DNA of 64,000 nt, taken from NCBI GenBank assembly GCA_029210045.1, contig JARGNX010000001.1, positions 110,863-174,862 on the forward strand. Reading direction: 5' to 3'. Below are positions 54,521-60,966 of the stretch, one piece after another. Source of the stretch: Coxiellaceae bacterium. GTDB taxonomy: Bacteria; Pseudomonadota; Gammaproteobacteria; Coxiellales; Coxiellaceae. A program made the position numbers and the translations under genes. Below the pieces are notes generated by a model, which made no database searches, was not told where the DNA came from, and worked only from the letters and a program-made list of their open reading frames with translations. The first letter of the stretch is position 1. Each line of letters opens with the position of its first letter.

Positions 54521-55306
54521 ATGCGAAGTGGATCAAGTAGCGATGATGATTCCTCTGTGAGTGGATCAGGGGATGACAGTGATGGTGATCTTTCGCCTAT
54601 TAAAACACCAATATTCCACCTTGCTACACCATCACCATCACCTAGCCCAAGAGGTCGTTCATGGCTTCGCAATGGAAGAATACCTGGTTGGGGTGGGGAG
54701 CCTGAACCTGAAATAATACGTAAGCAAAAAGCAGAAGATTGCGTTCAAGAATTTGCTTTTTCTTCGATGGCTACGGTGTGGGCTTTAACGACGGCTGCTA
54801 TGGATATTTATCGAATAGCAAAAGACCCAAAAGCTGAGCTTAAAAATATTTTATTTGCTGTTGGTGCGTTGATCCGCCTTGCGATGGGTTACTTGGGTGC
54901 GAAAGGTATGGCGAGGAAGTTTTATATGCTTACCGACCCACTGGGTCCAGACTGCCGTGATATGGGGTTTGCAACCTTATTAATAAAATTAGTACATTAT
55001 TTTTTTTCTGATAGATATTCTTCTCAAATGACTCCGTTTAATAGTCAATTGGCATCAAATAAAACGGCAGTGCTTGAAACTTTAAAAGGATTTGCTCCTG
55101 TATTAGCACTAGTTATAAATGTCATACTGGCATCAATTAAAGCGCGTGTTGATCCGACCTCAAGGCTACCCTTAGCAGAATTTAAAATTTTATTTCCATT
55201 GATGTTGGTGCCAAATTTAGTTTTGCATTTGAAAATGATGGCAGTGGAGGTGGAGTCGAAAAGGGAAGACAGAGAAGAAGATTATAGAGCAGTCACACCA
55301 GGCTGA
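54521..55306 (+). CDS. Orphan membrane protein with acidic-Ser N-terminus
   Basis: A 261-aa protein of unknown family. The N-terminal ~55 residues are Ser/Asp/Pro-rich (SSSDDDSSVSGSGDDSDGD), then three or four hydrophobic segments (about 78-95, 105-125, 185-205 and 222-240). The tail is charged and ends DYRAVTPG, like the tail of the 342-aa orphan (HAVTPTK). GGGAGG precedes the ATG. It is 110 bp after the HAD-like gene and 26 bp before the next small membrane protein gene. Confidence 0.65.
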   Translation: MRSGSSSDDDSSVSGSGDDSDGDLSPIKTPIFHLATPSPSPSPRGRSWLRNGRIPGWGGEPEPEIIRKQKAEDCVQEFAFSSMATVWALTTAAMDIYRIAKDPKAELKNILFAVGALIRLAMGYLGAKGMARKFYMLTDPLGPDCRDMGFATLLIKLVHYFFSDRYSSQMTPFNSQLASNKTAVLETLKGFAPVLALVINVILASIKARVDPTSRLPLAEFKILFPLMLVPNLVLHLKMMAVEVESKREDREEDYRAVTPG

Positions 55307-55332
55307 TATTCAACAATAGTAGAGGGATTGCT

Positions 55333-55878
55333 ATGCCTAAATTTCACGATGATATGATAGGTCGCATCTGGCGACAACTTGCCGCAAACGGCACGCTGAC
55401 TACGGGTGCTTACTTAATGGCGGTGAGCGGCTGTCTTGCAATGCGCGCACTTCACCGTGGTAAAGTTGCTGATGTGCTTACGGTGCCAGGGTTTTTACGT
55501 ACGCTGTTATTTGCTTTGGCGGCGAAGGGTGGTTATGAGTTATTGCTGGCCGCACCTAGCGTGCACCAGCGTTATTTTCATCGCTGGTTACCCGACAAAG
55601 TGACGGCCATATCGGGTTCAACATTCAATGCCGAATTAAAGCAGGAACAAACGAGTTATCGCGCATTATCAGCAACGATTTTTGTAGGGCTGGTTGCCGC
55701 ACAACAGTATTACTTACCTCAGTTGTTGAGTGGTACAGAGCAGGTTGGTTTTATTGCTGCCGGTGCTATGGCTACACTGCTCAATTGTTGGGTGGTAGGC
55801 AGAAAGCAACATGAAATGTTGCAAGCTGTTACTACGGTGGAGGAAGCAAGCGCACCGAAAATTGCAAAGCTTGCTTAA
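55333..55878 (+). CDS. Small orphan membrane protein, paralogue of the next gene product
   Basis: A 181-aa protein with about four hydrophobic segments. It shares with the 204-aa neighbour the order YFHRWLPDKVTAI, FNAELKQEQTSYRALSATIF, LLSGTEQVGFIAAGAMATLL and MLQAVTTV. AGAGGGATT precedes the ATG. No known family. The tandem copies and the neighbouring 261-aa gene probably make one operon. Confidence 0.7.
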   Translation: MPKFHDDMIGRIWRQLAANGTLTTGAYLMAVSGCLAMRALHRGKVADVLTVPGFLRTLLFALAAKGGYELLLAAPSVHQRYFHRWLPDKVTAISGSTFNAELKQEQTSYRALSATIFVGLVAAQQYYLPQLLSGTEQVGFIAAGAMATLLNCWVVGRKQHEMLQAVTTVEEASAPKIAKLA

Positions 55879-55906
55879 TAATATTGATATTGAAAAAGGA
55901 GTTTTT

Positions 55907-56521
55907 ATGTCAAAACCAGACCAAGTATTTAAACAGAGTGATTTACGTAAGCGTCCTGTTAATCGGCAGCCTCACTTCAATGATTCGTCTTTAGTACGAA
56001 TAAAACGACAATATAAGTTGGCAGGGCAGACTGCAATGGCTTGTTTTTTATATTCAGCTGCCACTTGTATTGCATTGAATGCGGTGTTGTTTGGCAATGC
56101 GGCAAATTTAAATGCGCTGCCTGCAGTTGGTAATACGTTGCTACGTTCAGGTTTGTTTACAGTGGCGCTTCTCGGTGGCTTGAAATTTAATGCAGCTCAA
56201 AAAGTGGAGAACAAGCAGTATTTTGAGCAATGGTTGCCAACAAGCACCGCACATTTGCCGCGTAAAACGTTCGATAATGAGCTACAACAAGAGCAGGGTT
56301 GTATTACAGGATTAACTTCTGCTGCGTTAATTTGCCCCATCGTAGCACAGTATTTTTGTTTGTCAGCATTATTTAGTGGTATGGAGCAGTCGGCTCAGAT
56401 AGTGTTAGCAGGTTTGTTTTTGTTGAATAGTGTATTGGATATTTCTGAGCAACAAGGTAACGGCTTACAACAGGTTACGGTAGTGTTAGATATGCCTGCA
56501 GTGCCGGTGCATAGGCCTTGA
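55907..56521 (+). CDS. Small orphan membrane protein, paralogue of the previous gene product
   Basis: A 204-aa protein. The start is placed at ATG 55907 (MSKPDQVFKQSDLRKRP) because AAAAAGGA is well spaced; a longer frame upstream overlaps the previous gene. Matching blocks with the 181-aa paralogue are YFEQWLPTSTAHL, FDNELQQEQGCITGLTSAAL, LFSGMEQSAQIVLAGLFLLN and GLQQVTVV. The 3' end overlaps the convergent TauE-like gene by 47 nt. Function unknown. Confidence 0.7.
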   Translation: MSKPDQVFKQSDLRKRPVNRQPHFNDSSLVRIKRQYKLAGQTAMACFLYSAATCIALNAVLFGNAANLNALPAVGNTLLRSGLFTVALLGGLKFNAAQKVENKQYFEQWLPTSTAHLPRKTFDNELQQEQGCITGLTSAALICPIVAQYFCLSALFSGMEQSAQIVLAGLFLLNSVLDISEQQGNGLQQVTVVLDMPAVPVHRP

Positions 56522-57260
56522 TAAACACATCAACTAGCATGATGCTAACCATAATAATGTAAAACGGTTTAATTAATCGGTGACCGCGGTGGATAACCAA
56601 CCTGGCACCAATGTGTGAGCCGATTAGTTGACCACAAGCCATCGCAATAGCTATGGGGTAGTTGATATTACCGACCAAGATAAATGGGATAACTGAGGTA
56701 ACATTGCCGATAAAGTTTAATGGCTTGGTGTGCATGGTGGCATTGACGATATTCATGCCAGCAAAAAACATGAGTGAAAACATCCACAGTGAGCCGGTAG
56801 GTGGGCCAAAAAAACCGTTGTAGAAACCTATCAAGACACCGAAGATCAAGCTGAAGTGGTGCCATGAAAGCTTGGCTGGGCGATCGCTTTCGTGTGCTTT
56901 GGGTGAGAATATAGTGTAAATCAGTACGACTAATAATAGGAATGGCAATATTTTACTAAGTACGTCGGGGTGAATCAGTTGAATGCAGATGGCACCGACA
57001 GTTGCGCTAATAGCGGTGACAATTAATGCGGTAATCATCTGTCTTAAGTCGACTTTCTTCTTACGTATAAAATGTAAGGCGGCGTTGAGTTCGCCGACGC
57101 AGGATTGTAACTTGTTGGTGCCGAGAGTAACCGCAGGGGATAAGCCAGCGCTTAACAGTGCAGGCACGCAGATTAAACCACCACCACCCGCGAGGGTGTC
57201 GATAATGCCAGCAATCAAGCCGGTAAAGCCGAGGGCAATTAATGTTATCCAATGAATCAT
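56475..57260 (-). CDS. TauE/SafE (DUF81) family sulfite/anion exporter
   Basis: A 261-aa membrane protein with about eight helices in two repeats. The first repeat has GLIAGIIDTLAGGGGLICVPALL followed by LGTNKLQSCVGELNAALHF, and the second has GFYNGFFGPPTGSLWMFS, the paired signature of the family. Members export sulfite, sulfoacetate or related anions; the substrate here is unknown. The 3' end overlaps the orphan membrane gene. Confidence 0.9.
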   Translation of the reverse strand: MIHWITLIALGFTGLIAGIIDTLAGGGGLICVPALLSAGLSPAVTLGTNKLQSCVGELNAALHFIRKKKVDLRQMITALIVTAISATVGAICIQLIHPDVLSKILPFLLLVVLIYTIFSPKAHESDRPAKLSWHHFSLIFGVLIGFYNGFFGPPTGSLWMFSLMFFAGMNIVNATMHTKPLNFIGNVTSVIPFILVGNINYPIAIAMACGQLIGSHIGARLVIHRGHRLIKPFYIIMVSIMLVDVFIKAYAPALQAYLTLP

Positions 57261-57379
57261 CGCGCGATCTTAGAGTAAAAAATGCCCTAGTGCAACTGGG
57301 TCACTGTGGTGCTAGTCAGCACTCAAGGGCTGTCGAAATCCTCGCTACTTGATTGCGCCACTAGATATGACCTAACAGG

Positions 57380-57583
57380 GTGATAAATATAAATATATTT
57401 GATGGAGTTAATATTGGTGTAACCTTTACGATAACTCCTCAGCCAGAACAAGAACCCAGCTGTGGCGCAGGTGCGTGTGTACCTGAACCACCATCGCTTT
57501 GTAGCGATAGTGGGGGTGATTTAGGATCTGCTACTGAAGTGGGTAGACCGGCGGTGAAGCTACTACGTTGCGCTAATAAATGA
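57380..57583 (+). CDS. Small Cys/Pro-rich peptide, possible precursor
   Basis: A 67-aa frame from GTG 57380. It has an N-terminal strand-like part (MININIFDGVNIGVTFTITP), a Cys-rich centre (PSCGAGACVPEPPSLCSDSGG) and the tail DLGSATEVGRPAVKLLRCANK. The 26 bp that encode the DLGSATEV stretch recur exactly at 59878-59903, on the other side of the cyclase-like gene. An AACAGGG motif lies just before the GTG. Sequence order resembles a leader, GG site and core peptide, but no family is recognised, so function is speculative. Confidence 0.45.
   Translation: MININIFDGVNIGVTFTITPQPEQEPSCGAGACVPEPPSLCSDSGGDLGSATEVGRPAVKLLRCANK
57517..57542. repeat. 26-bp direct repeat, left copy
   Basis: tgatttaggatctgctactg followed by aagtgg is identical at 59878-59903. 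In both copies gcttacctt follows about 40 nt later. The pair flanks the asparagine-synthetase-like gene and encodes DLGSATEV in both neighbouring small frames. Confidence 0.9.
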
Positions 57584-57624
57584 GCTTACCTTGAAATTGC
57601 AATTTTTCTAAACCTATATTTTTT

Positions 57625-57753
57625 ATGCATAAAATGCTTAATGATTATGCCGTTATGGTTAATGGAGCACTTAACTATCAGGGAGGCGGTTGTGTTAGTG
57701 AGCTTTTTGCAGGTATGAGTGTTGTTAATGCTGCTATGCAGGCCAAGCATTAA
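57625..57753 (+). CDS. Possible small peptide with GA/GGG leader-like motif
   Basis: A 42-aa frame: MHKMLNDYAVMVNGALNYQ, then GGG and CVSELFAGMSVVNAAMQAKH. AVMVNGA resembles a double-glycine-type leader end, with Val at -4 and Gly-Ala at -2/-1, and the tail contains a GxxxVV-type helical stretch as in class II bacteriocins. There is no clear Shine-Dalgarno sequence, so coding is uncertain. It lies between the 67-aa frame and the convergent cyclase-like gene. Confidence 0.35.
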   Translation: MHKMLNDYAVMVNGALNYQGGGCVSELFAGMSVVNAAMQAKH

Positions 57754-57812
57754 GCTTTTTCGGTGGCATCAACTTGAAATTAGACTCGCTAAAGGTGTTT
57801 ATAGGTTCCGTG

Positions 57813-59660
57813 TTATTTATGAAATCGATGTAGCCAAGTATTCAGCGCGCTGACTTTAATGTTATTGAGTTTAATTTGAAATCTATATCCTTTTGTTAGT
57901 GTGCTAGTTGAATGTGCTTTTTTTATTTGTTCGCGATATTTGTCTATGTTTATAACTTCTTTCAGAAGTGGGTGATATCCATCATCAGGTGGAGCATATA
58001 CGGCTATATTGTTTTTGGGGTTGAGAGCGGCCCCCATCGATTTGCTGTTCTTCCAGGCTACTTTTTTTGGCATGAATGGCTCGGTCGCTTTGCGATGAAT
58101 ATACCTGCTTATTCCATGTAAATTTTTAAGTTCGACAGGAATCGATAAGAATGCTTCTATTAGCTTTATATCTAGAAGAGGCCACGCATATTCAACATTG
58201 TAGTTGTTTGCTATTAAAGCGCAATTTTCGAGTCTTGTGGTTACATATGGTTTCCAGCGGTAAGTTAAGATAAATTTATTTAGGTTGTTGAAGATTGTTT
58301 GATTGTTTCCAAATGCAAAATATTTTTGTTTTATAAGGTGTCTCTCAGCATATTCGTCATTAACTATGTTGAGAGGCCATCGTTGCTTGCAGGCATTTAA
58401 ATATTTTTTTGTGTAAGTTGAGCTGATCTGAAAGTTTTTAAGTATTGGTATTTTGCAAAATGAAATACTTTTTTTAAGTGTTTTGCCATTTAGATTGTTC
58501 CAAAATCCTTTATAATTTTTTTCTTGTAACAACTGATTGAGGATAATACCAGTAAACCTTGACGTAACAAATTCATCACCCCCAAATCCAGATAGTACGG
58601 TATCTAGTGAGTGTTTTTGTTGTATTTCATAGTCTGGCATGCGATATTCCGCAGCCCAATGTTCAACTGGGTAGCCTAATGCGTTGATCGCTGTCAGAAG
58701 TAATTCATTTTTCTTTTGAGGGGTATTTAAATGTGGCGAAATGTGACAATGATTTAAATTATGGTGATGAATTAATGCAGATAGGAATTCCGGTTCTTTT
58801 TCAAATAATATTGATGAGAATGTATGAATATTAAGGGGGCTATTTTTATTTGCTGCGATTCCTAATATTGATGAAGAGTCTAATCCACCGCTTACCTCGC
58901 AGGCAAAGGGCTTTGGGTCGTTTGGTGTTCTATTTTTTACAGCACTAACAACTCTTTCTTTGTAAAATTCAATGTAAGATTTTTGATCGGGTAGCGAGGT
59001 AACTGTCTTATAATCAAAGCAGTGATATTGTTTTTTAATTGTGCTCTGATTTTTTATTAAAAGAGTGTGTGAAGGTTCTAGCTTGAAAGCATTATTGTAG
59101 GCAGTATTGGAGAAATCCATCGATATATCAGTCATGTATTCAGCTATCCACGACATTTTTGGGGTAAGTGCTATGTGATTATAGAGGTGCAGTGATGAAA
59201 TCGAAGTTGAAAATATAAAGGCATCATAGGTATTTATGTAATAAAAAGGTCTTGCTCCTATATGGTCTCTGCCGCAAAAAATACTATTTTCCCTGGGGTC
59301 GTATATTACAAAACTATAATCACCAAATAGATTAGTGCAGCATTCGTCACCCCAGCTTAAGTAAGCATTTAATATTAGCTGTGGCGGTGATAAGGGTTGT
59401 TCTGGTTTTTTTATGAGTTTAAGTTTATCTAATAGTTCCTGCTGGTAGTCAATGCGAGCCCATGCGGCAATTACGCAGCCAGTTCGTGCATCCTGGTAAA
59501 TGATGTTTTTTTTATGATCTGATATGTTTGATGCAATTTTGGCGTGCATGTGAATGCAGTTATGGTGGAAGGTGTGATTAAACTCTTTTTCTTGAGCTCT
59601 GTCCAAGGTTACTTTCTTATTATGAGTTTTATAGAAAATCCCTGTGAACAAATAATACAT
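57813..59660 (-). CDS. Asparagine-synthetase-like protein lacking Cys2 (lasso-cyclase-like)
   Basis: A 615-aa two-domain protein. The N-terminal half is a class II glutaminase fold (AAWARIDYQQELLDKL, SWGDECCTNLFGDYSFVIYD, GRDHIGARPFYY) but residue 2 is Tyr, not Cys, and no other Cys stands at the N-terminus, so glutaminase activity is not expected. The C-terminal half is an ATP-binding synthetase domain with SGGLDSSS (257-264) and GGDE (360-363). This combination is typical of lasso-peptide macrolactam cyclases. B1/B2 leader-processing partners are not in the window, so a role in another amide-forming reaction is equally open. Codons and flanks are AT-rich compared with neighbours. Confidence 0.8.
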   Translation of the reverse strand: MYYLFTGIFYKTHNKKVTLDRAQEKEFNHTFHHNCIHMHAKIASNISDHKKNIIYQDARTGCVIAAWARIDYQQELLDKLKLIKKPEQPLSPPQLILNAYLSWGDECCTNLFGDYSFVIYDPRENSIFCGRDHIGARPFYYINTYDAFIFSTSISSLHLYNHIALTPKMSWIAEYMTDISMDFSNTAYNNAFKLEPSHTLLIKNQSTIKKQYHCFDYKTVTSLPDQKSYIEFYKERVVSAVKNRTPNDPKPFACEVSGGLDSSSILGIAANKNSPLNIHTFSSILFEKEPEFLSALIHHHNLNHCHISPHLNTPQKKNELLLTAINALGYPVEHWAAEYRMPDYEIQQKHSLDTVLSGFGGDEFVTSRFTGIILNQLLQEKNYKGFWNNLNGKTLKKSISFCKIPILKNFQISSTYTKKYLNACKQRWPLNIVNDEYAERHLIKQKYFAFGNNQTIFNNLNKFILTYRWKPYVTTRLENCALIANNYNVEYAWPLLDIKLIEAFLSIPVELKNLHGISRYIHRKATEPFMPKKVAWKNSKSMGAALNPKNNIAVYAPPDDGYHPLLKEVINIDKYREQIKKAHSTSTLTKGYRFQIKLNNIKVSALNTWLHRFHK

Positions 59661-59723
59661 CCTGTTAATTTGAATATATATAATTTATACTGGATATCTT
59701 AAGTGCTTTTATGGAGAAAGGCA

Positions 59724-59843
59724 ATGTTAGAGTGGTGTCCACCTTCACTTTTAATGCTACATACTTTTACTACCGAGCTTGGTATAACACTTGATTACAA
59801 AGAGTGCACAGGTAAAGTAACGGCAACATGCTTTGCATCGTAA
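59724..59843 (+). CDS. Possible small peptide with Cys/Thr-rich C-terminus
   Basis: A 39-aa frame starting at ATG 59724 preceded by GGAGAAAGG, a good Shine-Dalgarno region. The peptide is MLEWCPPSLLMLHTFTTELG followed by ITLDYKECTGKVTATCFAS. The C-terminal half is rich in Thr, Cys and Ser, as in lanthipeptide cores. No lanthipeptide synthetase is visible, and a frame of this size can be a chance one. It overlaps the next frame slightly and is divergent from the cyclase-like gene. Confidence 0.4.
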   Translation: MLEWCPPSLLMLHTFTTELGITLDYKECTGKVTATCFAS

Positions 59844-59938
59844 TATTTTTGTTGTGGTTGGTTGCTTTGGTGAAGCCTGATTTAGGATCTGCTACTGAAG
59901 TGGATAGCCAGAGTGCTGAGGCCACTTTGAGCAATTAA
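59828..59938 (+). CDS. Possible small peptide with signal-like N-terminus and DLGSATEV tail
   Basis: A 36-aa frame: the hydrophobic MLCIVIFLLWLVALVKP is followed by DLGSATEVDSQSAEATLSN. The DLGSATEV part is encoded by the right copy of the 26-bp repeat. Its frame matches that of the 67-aa peptide at 57380, which makes chance less likely. It overlaps the 39-aa frame by 16 nt. Confidence 0.35.
   Translation: MLCIVIFLLWLVALVKPDLGSATEVDSQSAEATLSN
59878..59903. repeat. 26-bp direct repeat, right copy
   Basis: Identical to 57517-57542. It lies 2.34 kb to the right, beyond the cyclase-like gene, in the same orientation and the same codon frame. Confidence 0.9.
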
Positions 59939-59962
59939 AAGGCTTACCTTTGTTGAGTCTGG

Positions 59963-59992
59963 CACACTGCCTATAAGGCTATAGGCAGTGTG
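59963..59992. terminator. Perfect 13-bp hairpin, probable terminator
   Basis: CACACTGCCTATA (59963-59975) and TATAGGCAGTGTG (59980-59992) form a perfect stem around AGGC. It stands between the plus-strand peptide frames and the minus-strand gene remnant, a position suited to a bidirectional terminator. There is no strong T-run on either side. Confidence 0.6.
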
Positions 59993-60006
59993 ATGGTTAT
60001 TGCCTC

Positions 60007-60112
60007 TTAACTGAAAACAAAAGTTCGCGAGTAACTACCACTTGTGTTTGATGTCGTACGAACGCCATTAATGACGTTATCACCACTCATGGTGGTAATG
60101 GATCCTTTGTCT
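60007..60112 (-). pseudogene. 3' remnant of a gene cut by the IS6 element
   Basis: Reading leftward from the IS edge the frame encodes about 34 residues (GSITTMSGDNVINGVRTTSN then TSGSYSRTFVFS) up to TAA at 60009-60007. Gly/Ser/Thr/Asn richness and the aromatic-ending FVFS suggest the end of a surface or beta-rich protein. The rest of the gene is not found on the other side of the IS in this window. A remnant is inferred from the open frame running into the IS boundary. Confidence 0.4.
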
Positions 60113-60913
60113 GGTTGTGTCGCAAAAATTGGAGTAATCGTAGTTAAAAATCTTCTGGATACACTTATGCAGCTAAAGCATAAAACTGCTCAAAGATTGA
60201 GGAATTTTTGGGATTCACATGCTGATTTTTTCTCAGCATATGGTGTAGTTTAATACTAATTATTGTGACACATGCGGAATTAAATGATTTAAATCCCATC
60301 ATCGGTTTGGTAATTCGCTTGATAAATCTATGGTCTTGCTCGACGATGTTGTTAAGATATTTTATTTGACGTATTTCAATTGTACCGTGCTCTGTACGGC
60401 TCTTATTAATTGATTTAAGTGCGGCGTTGTTAGGTCCACTTTTATCAATTGTGACTTTCTCTGGTTGCTCGTTGAAGCCGATGGGCTTACAAAAAAAGCG
60501 TTTAGCGGCCTTTAAATCACGCTTTTTAGACAACATGAAATCAATGGTATTACCTGATTTATCGACGGCTCTATATAAATAACACCATTTACCCTTAACC
60601 TTTATATATGTCTCATCCATGCGCCAGCTACTACCTATTTTCTTTTTATAGTGATTAGTAGACCGAGCTTCTTGCGAAGGTGAATACTTTATTATCCAAC
60701 GATTTACCGTAAAATGATCAAAATCAACACGACGCTCTGCCATAAACTCTTCGATGTTCCGATAACTCAAAGAATAAGCCAAATACCAGCGAATAGCCAT
60801 CATGATGATTGTGTTTTTGAAATGCCTTCCTTTGAAACTGATCATTTGGTAATCTCATATCGGTGGCTTGGTCGCCAAGATTAACAAATCAACCTTCAGT
60901 TTGCGACAGAACC
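60113..60913 (-). mobile_element. Complete IS6-family insertion sequence, 801 bp
   Basis: The terminal inverted repeats are GGTTGTGTCGCAAA (60113-60126) and, on the opposite strand, GGTTCTGTCGCAAA (60913-60900), 13 of 14 identical, resembling the family's GGCACTGTTGCAAA. The single transposase gene fills the centre. Size matches the usual ~800 bp. The 8-bp flanks (ctttgtct and gaagattt) differ, so no target duplication remains, as expected after cointegrate formation and recombination. Confidence 0.88.
60165..60845 (-). CDS. IS6-family transposase
   Basis: A 226-aa DDE transposase, full length for IS6/IS26. It begins FKGRHFKNTIIMMAIRWYL with the helix-turn-helix region, then the catalytic Asp77 (WRMDETYIKVKG), Asp134 (VTIDKSGPN) and Glu169 (NNIVEQDHRFIKRI). 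The C-terminus LHHMLRKNQ is also typical. No frameshift or stop is seen, so the element may still be active. Confidence 0.95.
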   Translation of the reverse strand: MISFKGRHFKNTIIMMAIRWYLAYSLSYRNIEEFMAERRVDFDHFTVNRWIIKYSPSQEARSTNHYKKKIGSSWRMDETYIKVKGKWCYLYRAVDKSGNTIDFMLSKKRDLKAAKRFFCKPIGFNEQPEKVTIDKSGPNNAALKSINKSRTEHGTIEIRQIKYLNNIVEQDHRFIKRITKPMMGFKSFNSACVTIISIKLHHMLRKNQHVNPKNSSIFEQFYALAA

Positions 60914-60966
60914 GAAGATTTTATTGATAAGCTTTATCTGCATTGAAATGCATAAATAAGACACGA

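Noticed and set aside
60044..60253. 69-codon plus-strand frame across the left IS6 boundary
   Set aside because: It runs antisense over the gene remnant, the IS end and the transposase 3' end, so it is a fortuitous frame created by the insertion.
60105..60921. 8-bp target duplication around the IS6 element
   Set aside because: Flanks ctttgtct and gaagattt do not match, so no duplication can be claimed.
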